Assembly (NCBI RefSeq): GCF_963518785.1
Contig: NZ_CAUQKJ010000001.1
Span: forward strand, 186,001-250,000
Reading direction: 5' to 3'
Length of the DNA stretch: 64,000 nucleotides
From: an uncultured Campylobacter sp.
GTDB lineage: Bacteria; Campylobacterota; Campylobacteria; Campylobacterales; Campylobacteraceae
Positions 54,755 through 62,819 of this stretch are shown in pieces; within the stretch, counting starts at the first letter, position 1, and every line of letters begins with the position of its first letter. A program made the position numbers and the translations under genes. The notes beneath the pieces were generated by a model, which saw only the letters and a program-made list of their open reading frames with translations, did not search any database and was not told the DNA's origin.

Positions 54755-55883
54755 GATTTTGCGCTATCTCTTTGATCTGCTCGCAAATGTAGCTCACATC
54801 GTCGTCGCTAAGCGCCGTGTAGATCGGCAGGGATAAAATTTGCTGATAGTTTTTAAGCGCATTCGGGAAGTCATTGACCTTGTAATTATATTTGCTTTTA
54901 TAGTAGCTTAGCAGATGTACCGGTACGTAGTGCAGAGAAACGCTTACTCCGCGCGCGATCAGCGCTTTGGCGAAATCGTCGCGGTTTTTGTCGATCTTTA
55001 CGATGAATTGAGTATAGATATGCTCCTCGCTGTCGCTTGGAAGCGTCACGTGCGGGCAGTTTGCGAGCTGCTCGCGATACGCTGCGGCGATCTGCTTGCG
55101 GCGCTTTATAAAAGCGTCGGTTTTTTCAAACTGAGCGATGGCGTAGGCGGAATTTATAGCGTTAAGATCGTATTTTTGACCGATGCGATCGACGTCGTAG
55201 GTAAAGGACATATTGCCGTCTTTGTAAAAGGCATCTCCCACAATGCCGCCGTTTCTTAAAATTTGTGCGGCGTTTGCGATCTCATCGTCGTTCGTGACGA
55301 AAAAGCCCGCCGTAGAGATCGCGTCTTGCGCTTGAGGATTGATCTGAAAGCACGATATGAGCGAGCTTTTAAGCGCTCCGATTTTTGCGCCTTTATAGGT
55401 AGCGCCCATAGCGCGGCACGCATCGTCTATAAGGATGATATTTTCGCTTTTGGCTACCTCGCTGATGGCGTCTATATCCGCAGCAAGCCCCGCGATGTGC
55501 GAGATGAAAGCGCATTTTAGTTTCTTGTGGCGGTTCTGATCTATCGTGCGAGCAAGGCTTTCGCTCGTAATGTTAAAGCTTATCGGATCGATATCTACGA
55601 AAACGGGCTCTGCGTCGAAGTGGCGGATCACTTCGGCGACATTGGGGAAGGAATTTACGGAGCATAAAATTTTATCTCCGCGCTTAATATCCATCGCGCA
55701 AAGCGCCAGATGTAGCGCCGTCGTGCCGCTCGTGGTAGATACGGCGTGCTTTACGCCGAAATATTTACAAATATCCTCTTCAAAAATTTCGCTATATCTT
55801 ATATCGCTGTTATAAAGGGCGCTTTTAATTAAGTCTTCCTCTTTTTTATCGATTTGAGCCTTATAAAACGGTATCTCTTTCAT
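54747..55883 (-). CDS. DegT/DnrJ/EryC1/StrS-family protein lacking the PLP lysine
   Basis: 378 residues with the sugar-aminotransferase fold: STTSGTTALHLALCAM (51-66, phosphate loop), IDDACRAMGATYKG (152-165, cofactor Asp), and GQKYDLNAINSAYAIAQF. The segment that should carry the Schiff-base lysine (consensus FSFH-x-x-K) reads FQINPQAQDAISTAG at 179-193, with Ala185 at the lysine place and no lysine nearby. Such changes occur in dehydratase-like relatives (ColD has His) or regulators, so it may not be an aminotransferase. Overlaps lpxK by 8 bases; ten bases after nadE. Possible sugar modification of LPS, unproven. Confidence 0.75.
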   Translation of the reverse strand: MKEIPFYKAQIDKKEEDLIKSALYNSDIRYSEIFEEDICKYFGVKHAVSTTSGTTALHLALCAMDIKRGDKILCSVNSFPNVAEVIRHFDAEPVFVDIDPISFNITSESLARTIDQNRHKKLKCAFISHIAGLAADIDAISEVAKSENIILIDDACRAMGATYKGAKIGALKSSLISCFQINPQAQDAISTAGFFVTNDDEIANAAQILRNGGIVGDAFYKDGNMSFTYDVDRIGQKYDLNAINSAYAIAQFEKTDAFIKRRKQIAAAYREQLANCPHVTLPSDSEEHIYTQFIVKIDKNRDDFAKALIARGVSVSLHYVPVHLLSYYKSKYNYKVNDFPNALKNYQQILSLPIYTALSDDDVSYICEQIKEIAQNRV

Positions 55884-55893
55884 AAATCTCTCC

Positions 55894-56697
55894 TTAGTGT
55901 GCGGGCTCTATGCGGGCGACCGCGGGTGCGCGAAGCTTAAAATTATTTTTAAGAATTCTACGGACGACAAATTTCACCAGCTCTTGATTGTGGCGCGAGT
56001 TTTGCAGATATTTTAGATCGTTTGCGGTTATTTGCTCGCCTGAGCGAAATTTCGTCCGCAGCGCTTCGTGCGAAAAAATATCTCTTAGCACACTATCTAA
56101 GATCTCGTAGCTGTATCCAAGCTCACGTTCGTCGCTTTGGTTTTCCCATAAATCGGCGCTCGGGGCTTTTTTGATGATCGCATCGTCTATGCATAAAATT
56201 TTTGCGAATTTAAACAGATCGGTTTTTAAAATTTCGCCGATCGGATTAAACGCGCAGGCTAAATCTCCGTAAATCGTGCCGTAGCCGAGCATCCTCTCGC
56301 TAAGATTGCTTGTGCCTACGACTACGCCACGCTTAGCCGCGCTGTAATCATAAAGTAAGCTCATTCTTACGCGCGCGGCGAAATTTCCGATGCGAAGAGC
56401 GCTTGCGCCGGGATTTAAAGCGGTAAAATTTTCTACAAATGGCGCGATCTCTTGGATTTCGTAGGGGATATTAAAGGATTCGCAGTGAAAGATACCGTCT
56501 GCCATATTTTCTAAATTTGAACCCGCACTAGGTAGGATAAGCCCGTAAGTGGGGATCTCGGTAAGTGCACAAAGCGCAGAAACCACGGCGCTGTCAAGCC
56601 CACCGCTGATACCCACTACAAAGGCGTCCGCACCAGTCTCGTCAAGCCTTTCCGATAAAAAATCGGTCAGTTGCGGCAGCAAATCGTCCAAAAACAT
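55894..56697 (-). CDS. nadE: NH3-dependent NAD synthetase
   Basis: 267 residues; P-loop VGISGGLDSAVVSALCAL (27-44), GTSNLSERMLGYGTIYGD and the metal/ATP segment KKAPSADLWENQSDE. Amidates deamido-NAD with ammonia. Divergent from the MBL gene across 95 bases; first gene of the nadE-DegT-lpxK-argB run. Confidence 0.95.
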   Translation of the reverse strand: MFLDDLLPQLTDFLSERLDETGADAFVVGISGGLDSAVVSALCALTEIPTYGLILPSAGSNLENMADGIFHCESFNIPYEIQEIAPFVENFTALNPGASALRIGNFAARVRMSLLYDYSAAKRGVVVGTSNLSERMLGYGTIYGDLACAFNPIGEILKTDLFKFAKILCIDDAIIKKAPSADLWENQSDERELGYSYEILDSVLRDIFSHEALRTKFRSGEQITANDLKYLQNSRHNQELVKFVVRRILKNNFKLRAPAVARIEPAH

Positions 56698-56792
56698 AAT
56701 ATTTAGCCTTAAAATTTTACGTTAAATTGTGCGAATTTTAACTATTTTTGGCTAAATTACGGCTTTAATTTAAGCTTAAAAGGAGGATTTAA

Positions 56793-57392
56793 ATGCAAAT
56801 TTTAAAAAAAGCTTTCGGTGAATACGCGACGAACTGCTACATTCTAAAGGGCGAGCAGGGCGATCTTGTGATCGATCCGGGGCAGGGCAGCTATGATTGG
56901 GTGATGCAAAATACGGGAAAGATCGCTGCGGTTTTGAATACGCACGGGCATTTCGATCATGTTTACGACGACGCGAAGCTGCAAAGGGCGGGCGCTAAAA
57001 TTTATATCCACGAGGAAGACGCCTTTATGCTGCGGGCGGATCCTTTTGAGACGATGCCGGAACCCATAGAAGCTGACGTGCTCATAAAAGGGCAGGAGCA
57101 AAGCTTTGAAATAGCGGGCTTTAACGTTAAATTTAGTCTTTTTGCCGGACATACGCCGGGCAGCTGTATGATCGAAGCAGGCGGCGTTATATTTAGCGGC
57201 GACGTAATATTCAAAGGCTCTATCGGCAGGTGGGATTTTCCCTTTTCAAGCGGCGAGCAGATGAGAGAGTCTTTGCATAAAATTTTGCAGATAAAGGGGG
57301 ATTTTACGCTATATCCGGGGCACGGAGCAAATACGAGCCTAGCAGCTGAGAGGCAAAATTTAAAATATTTTTTGCAACTTTTTGAGCGCTGA
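56793..57392 (+). CDS. MBL-fold hydrolase, glyoxalase II-like
   Basis: 199 residues; zinc motif THGHFDHV (HxHxDH), later GHTPGSCM, SGDVIFKGSIGR and PGHG. Resembles YcbL-type glyoxalase II homologues, hydrolysing a thioester such as S-lactoylglutathione or another thiol ester; Campylobacter makes no glutathione as far as I recall, so substrate is open. Strong SD AAAGGAGG. Position next to nadE matches C. jejuni Cj0809-Cj0810. Confidence 0.88.
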   Translation: MQILKKAFGEYATNCYILKGEQGDLVIDPGQGSYDWVMQNTGKIAAVLNTHGHFDHVYDDAKLQRAGAKIYIHEEDAFMLRADPFETMPEPIEADVLIKGQEQSFEIAGFNVKFSLFAGHTPGSCMIEAGGVIFSGDVIFKGSIGRWDFPFSSGEQMRESLHKILQIKGDFTLYPGHGANTSLAAERQNLKYFLQLFER

Positions 57393-57970
57393 TCGTTTAA
57401 ATTTAATTGCGCTTCGTCGCATAAGAGGCAGTAAAGCGGTGTGAAGCTGGTCGGCGTTTGAAATTTATACCGCTTTGCTCGTGGGCACCGGAATTGATGC
57501 CGCTTTGTTCGCATTGCAGGCACCGAAATTTACCGCTTTATTTGCCGCTGCGGGCGTTAAACTCTGCGCTGAGTTCGCACCACGCGCGTATTGGCGTGCT
57601 CTGCGTAGATAAAATTTTAAAATTTACCGCCGCTTGATTAAATTTAGTAAAATTCCGTGCCGCTGCGCATACAAGACGCAAAGCGTAACGCAAAAGCAAA
57701 ATTTAAAATTCGTGCCGCCGCGCGTGTAAAGCGTAACACACGAGGCGAAATTTAAAATTGCGCCGTACCGATCCTAGCGGCTACAATGCGATCTAATTCA
57801 ATTCGAGCCCGCTAAATTTAGTCAAATTTCACGCTCTGCCGAACGTAAAATTTTCCCCCGCGAGCCGAATAAATTTAGTAAAATTTTACGCGTTTTAGAA
57901 GCGCAGATCGCGCCCGAAGCTCATTTCATATCGGTGAACAGGTGCACGAAAAATGTCTTAAAGGCGCAGA
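57393..57970. repeat. Degenerate repeat field between convergent genes
   Basis: 578 bases, no gene. Phrases GCAAAATTTAAAATTCGTGCCGCCGCGCG and GCGAAATTTAAAATTGCGCCG type with CCGAATAAATTTAGTAAAATTTTACGCG recur. No terminator recognised. Confidence 0.5.
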
Positions 57971-58864
57971 TCACGCCCTAAGCCGCACGTAGATACGCCG
58001 CGGGGCGGGATAGCCCTCGATCGTGCGCGAGCCGTCGAGCGGATCTAGGAAATTCTCCAGGCTCTGCCCGTCGATCCACTCCGTTTTGCGCTGTTCGCTA
58101 GCATCCGTGGGCTTTTGAGCCAAAATTTCAAAATCTCTGAATTTCGCCCGCTCGCACCAATTCTGCAGCGCGCCGACGGTCGGGACGAAGTAGATATTTG
58201 AAATTTTTGAGTAGCTATTTTTCGGGCACAGCGCGAAATCGCCCGCTCCTTCGATATACATCGTGTCTAAAATCACCTCGCCGCCCGTATTTAGCGAGGC
58301 GCGCAGATCTTTTAGCATCTTTATGGGGTCGCTGCGATGGTAGATGACGCCGAGGCAGAAGATCGTATCGAATTTGTGCTCGTAAAAAGGCAGATGCTCC
58401 ACGCCCAAAAGCTCGAATTTCGCGCCGCTGCGGAGGAATTTCTCGATAAAGCGAAACTGCAGGTAAAATAGCGCGCTCGGGTCAAACCCTACTATCCGCG
58501 CAGGCTTTAGAGCGCTTGCGCGAAACATATAGTAGCCGTTGTTGCAGCCCACGTCGGCGACGGTTTTGCCGCGCAGATCTAAAAACGGCCGCAGCAGGTT
58601 AAATTTCATGAAGCTTCGCCACTCGGCGTCGATAAAAAGATCATTCAGCGCGAAAGGCCCCTTGCGCCACGGCTTTAGCGCTCGCGCGATACGCGAAATT
58701 TCATTCTCTTGCTCCGCTTTCGCGCTAAAGCTTGCACGCACGACGTCGCCGCACTCGCACTCGCACTCGCCTATTTGCAGCGCCTGGATCGCGCTTAAAA
58801 TTTCGCGGTTTTGCCCGCTTTGCAGTTTTTTAAAGTTCTCGTCTCTGATTTTTTGCAGATCCAT
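57971..58864 (-). CDS. cmoB: tRNA U34 carboxymethyltransferase
   Basis: 297 residues; VADVGCNNGYYMFRASALKP (SAM-binding), GFDPSALFYLQFRFIEKF, and the CmoB ending TEWIDGQSLENFLDP and TIEGYPAPRRIYVRL. Transfers carboxymethyl from Cx-SAM (made by CmoA) to 5-hydroxyuridine 34 of tRNA. Complements cmoA in the window. Monocistronic. Confidence 0.93.
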   Translation of the reverse strand: MDLQKIRDENFKKLQSGQNREILSAIQALQIGECECECGDVVRASFSAKAEQENEISRIARALKPWRKGPFALNDLFIDAEWRSFMKFNLLRPFLDLRGKTVADVGCNNGYYMFRASALKPARIVGFDPSALFYLQFRFIEKFLRSGAKFELLGVEHLPFYEHKFDTIFCLGVIYHRSDPIKMLKDLRASLNTGGEVILDTMYIEGAGDFALCPKNSYSKISNIYFVPTVGALQNWCERAKFRDFEILAQKPTDASEQRKTEWIDGQSLENFLDPLDGSRTIEGYPAPRRIYVRLRA

Positions 58865-58971
58865 TTTAATCCTAAAATTTCAAAATTTAGCGCCATTTTA
58901 ACATAAAATTTTATCCATTTTAAGGCGCAAAGAGATAAAATCGACTTGCAATTCAAGCAAAGGAGCAAAAA

Positions 58972-60027
58972 ATGCAAGAAGCAAAAACGAGAAAATTCAG
59001 TCTCAGATTTAATCACGAAATTTCAAGTGGTGGCGCAGAGGTGCGGCTTTGGCTGCCGTTAGTGCTGCAAGAGTCGTATCAAAGGTTGCTTGGCGAATAT
59101 CATGCCCGCTCAAATGCACAAGAGTCGGCTATCTGCGGAGATCATATAAGCACGTACTACGCGCGCTTCGCACCCGATAAAGAGGCAAGAGCAGGCGTCG
59201 GCAAATACGGCGAGCAAGGTGTCGTAGGCGAAGATGACGATTATTTTGAGCTTAGCTTCGATATTGAAATTTCAGAGCGAAATACCGATTTTAGCAAGGT
59301 AAGTTTTAATGAAAACGAGCGCTTGAGTCCCGAGATTGAGGAGTTTTTAAAGCCTTCAAAGCTAATTCCAGCAGAAGGCGCTGCGAAACAAAAATCAGAC
59401 GAGATCACCGGCTCGCTTAAAGGTGATCTTGAAAAGGCGCGCGCGATCTACGAGTGGGTCGCAAAAAATATGAGCCGCGATAATAGTGTGATCGCATGCG
59501 GCAGCGGCGATGCGGCGGCGATTTTAAGCAGCGGCAAGCTAAGCGGCAAATGCGCCGATATTAATAGTGTGTTCGTCGCGCTCTGCAGGGCAGCGGGCAT
59601 TCCTGCGCGCGCTATTTACGGCATCCGCACAGGCGCGGCGCAGAAATTTTCGCCTGAAATGGGCGTCATGGGCGCTCTAAACGGCGGCGCGCTTGAAATT
59701 TCGGGCGCGCAGCACTGCAGAGCGGAATTTTATCTAAAAGGCCACGGCTGGATCCCAGTTGATCCCGCGGACGTTACAAAGGTGCGATTGGGCGAGAACT
59801 TAAGCGAGGATGATTCTAAGCTGGCGCGGGTGCGCGAGTATCTTTTTGGCAACTGGGAGCCGTGCTGGCTGGGCTTTAACTACGCTCGCGAAATCGTGCT
59901 AAATCCGCGCCCGGCGCACGTTCCGATCGAAATTTTTTCGCATCCGTATTGCGAAGTGGGCGGCACGCCGAAAGATCCGTACTCGCCTAAAAATTTTATC
60001 TACGAGTATTTTTCGCGAGAAATTTAA
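58972..60027 (+). CDS. Transglutaminase-like protein, cytosolic copy
   Basis: 351 residues, TGc core: catalytic Cys in SGKCADINSVFVALC, His in SGAQHCRAEFYLKGHGWIP and Asp in VDPADVTK. Starts MQEAKTRKFSLRFNHEISSG without a signal peptide, in contrast to the paralogue at 60445. Extra 20-25 residues, DKEARAGVGKYGEQGVVGED, lie in the N-terminal domain. SD AAAGGAG. Role unknown; bacterial TGc proteins are usually proteases or peptidases, often periplasmic. Confidence 0.8.
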   Translation: MQEAKTRKFSLRFNHEISSGGAEVRLWLPLVLQESYQRLLGEYHARSNAQESAICGDHISTYYARFAPDKEARAGVGKYGEQGVVGEDDDYFELSFDIEISERNTDFSKVSFNENERLSPEIEEFLKPSKLIPAEGAAKQKSDEITGSLKGDLEKARAIYEWVAKNMSRDNSVIACGSGDAAAILSSGKLSGKCADINSVFVALCRAAGIPARAIYGIRTGAAQKFSPEMGVMGALNGGALEISGAQHCRAEFYLKGHGWIPVDPADVTKVRLGENLSEDDSKLARVREYLFGNWEPCWLGFNYAREIVLNPRPAHVPIEIFSHPYCEVGGTPKDPYSPKNFIYEYFSREI

Positions 60028-60444
60028 TCCTCTGACGGCTTGCATTTTGCTGCCGCGATTTGCTTAAGCTAAGCCGCCGCGCTTCGTCGAAGCTCAACCG
60101 TTTCATCGAAGCGCACGCTTGGCTTTGCGACAGCGGCGCTTTTGCGTGGTTTAGCCTACGCCGCCGATACATACTGTCTGCGCGCCTAGTTTGCGGGCTA
60201 TCACGCCCGCTTTGGCGAAATTTCGCGCTATGTCTTAAAACGAAATTTTGAAATTTTAAAATTCCGCGGCGAGCAAAATTCTAAAATTTTAAGGCGAGCG
60301 AAATTTTGAAATTTTAAATATGGATAGAATTTTAAAATTTACGGCTTGCGGAATTTTAAAATTTAGCGATTTCAAAGCCGCAAAAGGCTAAAATCCATGC
60401 GTAATTAGGGCTAAGGCTTAGCCATTTTATTTTGAAGGCATTTC
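60028..60444. repeat. Repeat-rich 3' flank of transglutaminase copy 1
   Basis: 417 bases, no gene. From 60240 it carries CGAAATTTTGAAATTTTAAAATTCC, GCGAGC and AAAATTTACGGCTTGCGGAATTTTAAAATTT, the last recurring after copy 2 near 61772. Confidence 0.6.
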
Positions 60445-61515
60445 ATGCAAAGACGCGATTTTTTAAGAAACACTGCGATTTTAGGCGCCGTTATGGCAAC
60501 TCCGAGTACCATTTTGGGCGGGGAAAAAGTCATTGGCAAAAAGAGAGCTTTCGGGCTATCGCTAAATCACGAAATTTTGGAGAAGGGTAAGCAGACGCGG
60601 CTTTGGATACCGCTTCCTCTCATCACGGAGTATCAAAAGGTAAGCGACATAAAATTTGACGGTAATTTCAACGATCCGTCCGTGGACTATGGCGAAATTC
60701 CGACGCTCTATGCCGGCTACGTCGGTGTGGCAAAGCCCACGCTAAATATTAAATTTAGCGTCGAGACCTTTGAGCGTAACACCGACTTTAGCAAGGTAAA
60801 ATTTAATCCGAACGAGAAGCTTAACCCCGAGGTGGCGAAGTTTTTAGAGCCTAGTGCGCAGATTCAAATCGACGGCGTCGTCAAGCAAAAATCAGACGAG
60901 ATCGCAGGCAGCATCAAGGGTGATCTGGAAAAGGCGCGCGCGATTTATACGTGGGTGGCAAACACTATGCAGCGCGATAACAGCGTGCTAGGCTGCGGGC
61001 TAGGGGACGTGAAGCAAATTTTAAGTAGCGGCAAGCTAAGCGGCAAATGCACCGATATAAATAGCGTTTTCGTTGCACTTTGCCGCGCGCAGGGCATCGC
61101 GGCAAGAGAGATGTTTGGCATCCGCGTCGGCGCGTCGAGGTTTAGCGCTCAAATGGGCGCCGCGCCTAAAGACGGCGTCAGCCATATCTCGGGCGCGCAG
61201 CACTGCAGGGCGGAGTTTTATCTAAAAGGCCACGGCTGGATCCCAGTCGATCCCGCGGACGTTACAAAGGTGCGATTGGGCGAGAAGCTAAGCAACGACG
61301 ACGGTAAGTTAGTTAAAATTCGCGAGTATCTTTTCGGCAACTGGGAGATGTGCTGGATCGGCTTTAACTACGGCAGAGACTTTACGCTAAGCCCACGCCC
61401 GGCGCAGTTTCCGATCAATAATTTCGGCTATCCTTACGGCGAAGTGGACGGCAACACGCTTAATTATTACTCGCCGAAAGAATTTAGCTACGATTACAGA
61501 TCGAAGGAGCTGTAG
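60445..61515 (+). CDS. Transglutaminase-like protein with Tat signal
   Basis: 356 residues. Twin-arginine signal MQRRDFLRNTAILGAVMAT, so exported folded. Same TGc triad as the copy upstream: SGKCTDINSVFVALC, SGAQHCRAEFYLKGHGWIP, VDPADVTK. Long runs of the DNA are identical to the other copy (for example around 59735-59795 and 61223-61283), pointing to recent duplication or gene conversion. Tat export suggests a cofactor or fast folding. Substrate unknown. Confidence 0.85.
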   Translation: MQRRDFLRNTAILGAVMATPSTILGGEKVIGKKRAFGLSLNHEILEKGKQTRLWIPLPLITEYQKVSDIKFDGNFNDPSVDYGEIPTLYAGYVGVAKPTLNIKFSVETFERNTDFSKVKFNPNEKLNPEVAKFLEPSAQIQIDGVVKQKSDEIAGSIKGDLEKARAIYTWVANTMQRDNSVLGCGLGDVKQILSSGKLSGKCTDINSVFVALCRAQGIAAREMFGIRVGASRFSAQMGAAPKDGVSHISGAQHCRAEFYLKGHGWIPVDPADVTKVRLGEKLSNDDGKLVKIREYLFGNWEMCWIGFNYGRDFTLSPRPAQFPINNFGYPYGEVDGNTLNYYSPKEFSYDYRSKEL

Positions 61516-61928
61516 CGGCTCGCGTTTTGCTATGCGGCGCGCCAGCTTGGGCTTTTGAGCGGCATACAAAGAACTCTCTCGGTTAGGCGTCTTTAAAGCG
61601 AATGTATAAGAATGCGCCTAATCTGCGCGCTACCGCGCCTGCATCGGCAAAAAATTCCGCGCCTTGTTTGGCTGGAATTTTAAAATTTTTAGAATTTTGC
61701 GAGCGACATGGCGGCGAAATTTTGAAATTTTAAAGCGAGCAAAATTTTGAAATTTTTCGGCGCGAAATTTTAAAATTTACGGCTTGCGGAATTTAAAATT
61801 TCGCCTCTTTGCCACTCTGTGCGAAATTTGGTAGCGGTAAAATTTGCAGATAAAATTCCGTGCCTAAAGCCGGCTAAGGTGCGACAAGATTATGACAAGA
61901 TTATTAAGATTATACTTAAAGGTAAAAT
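61516..61928. repeat. Repeat-rich 3' flank of transglutaminase copy 2
   Basis: 413 bases, no gene. The 61690-61800 part matches 60240-60360 in motif order (GCGAGC, AAATTTTGAAATTTT, TTTACGGCTTGCGGAATTT). At 61883-61904 an 11-base unit GACAAGATTAT occurs twice in tandem just before a TATACT -10 box (61911-61916) of the Mer-like genes. Confidence 0.6.
61911..61916 (+). promoter_or_regulatory. -10 box and tandem 11-bp repeats ahead of the MerT-like gene
   Basis: TATACT with two copies of GACAAGATTAT immediately upstream (61883-61904); a likely metal-regulator binding site. Confidence 0.4.
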
Positions 61929-62330
61929 TTGAAAACCAAACTAGAAAATCCCGCGCAAGAAACCTCGGCGCAAAAGCGAGAAGATCCTGTCAAAAATCGC
62001 TTTGGTGCGCGCAGTCTGTGGCTGATATTTGCCGCGATTTTTAGCGCGATTGCCGCGACGTTTTGCTGCCTACCCGCGCTTTTATTTTTGATTTTCGGCG
62101 CGAGCTTTTCCATTTTTTCAGGCGCAGAGGCTTTCGGCAACTACCGCGCGCCGCTTTCTGCGTTAGCGCTTTTTTGCTTCGCGCTTTCTGCATTTTTCTT
62201 TTTCAAAAAGCCGCGCGCATGCTCGCTGCAAAGCAGGCGCAAAAAATGGATTCTGATCTACGCGCTCTTAGGAGCCTTGCTTGCCTTTATGCTTACATAT
62301 CCCGAAATTTTAGGAGGGCTTTATGCGTAA
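61929..62330 (+). CDS. MerT-like metal transport membrane protein
   Basis: 133 residues from a TTG start (AAAGG 9 bases before). About three membrane helices; ATFCCLPALLFLIFGASFS carries the vicinal CysCys pair of the first MerT helix. MerT moves Hg2+ or other thiophilic metals from the periplasmic MerP to the cytosol. Overlaps the MerP-like gene by 8 bases. No MerA/MerR in the window, so mercury resistance should not be concluded. Confidence 0.75.
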   Translation: MKTKLENPAQETSAQKREDPVKNRFGARSLWLIFAAIFSAIAATFCCLPALLFLIFGASFSIFSGAEAFGNYRAPLSALALFCFALSAFFFFKKPRACSLQSRRKKWILIYALLGALLAFMLTYPEILGGLYA

Positions 62331-62583
62331 AATTTTGTTTTTGATGCTTGGATTTACAGCGCTTTTTGCCGACAAAGAGGTTAAAATTTACGTGCAAAAA
62401 ATCCACTGCCCGCTCTGCACTACGATCGTGCGAAAGGCGCTTTTGCAAACGCCAGGCGTGATAAGCGCGAAGGTTTCGCAGCAGAGCAAAACCGCGACCG
62501 TCGTAGCAAAAGATGACGCAAACGAGACCGCGATGCTTGAGGCGATCGCAAAAACGGGCTATGAAGGCGTAATCGTAAAATAA
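62323..62583 (+). CDS. MerP-like periplasmic metal-binding protein
   Basis: 86 residues: signal peptide (MRKILFLMLGFTALFA) and one HMA domain with HCPLCTTIVRKAL (CxxC metal site) and GYEGVIVK at the end. Works with the MerT-like neighbour, copper or mercury being equally possible. Short AT-rich flank follows. Confidence 0.82.
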   Translation: MRKILFLMLGFTALFADKEVKIYVQKIHCPLCTTIVRKALLQTPGVISAKVSQQSKTATVVAKDDANETAMLEAIAKTGYEGVIVK

Positions 62584-62794
62584 AAATCCCCGGCAAAATT
62601 CTGACTAAATTTTAAATAAAATTCTTGCTAAATTTCGGTAAAATTCATGCGACTTTGCGTAAAATTTCATTTTGCGCAGCTTGCCTGCAGTGTAAGCTAG
62701 CGCGATTGAAATTCTGCGCGTATTTTGCGGAAGCGCTATGTCGGCGCGGTCGCGTTTAAATTTAGCGGTATGTGTCGCCGCATATACTCCGCGC

Positions 62795-62800
62795 TACAAT
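62795..62800 (+). promoter_or_regulatory. -10 box of the dipeptidase gene
   Basis: TACAAT 19 bases before the ATG at 62820, followed by AAAGGAG SD. Confidence 0.4.
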
Positions 62801-62819
62801 AAATTCTAAAGGAGCAAAC

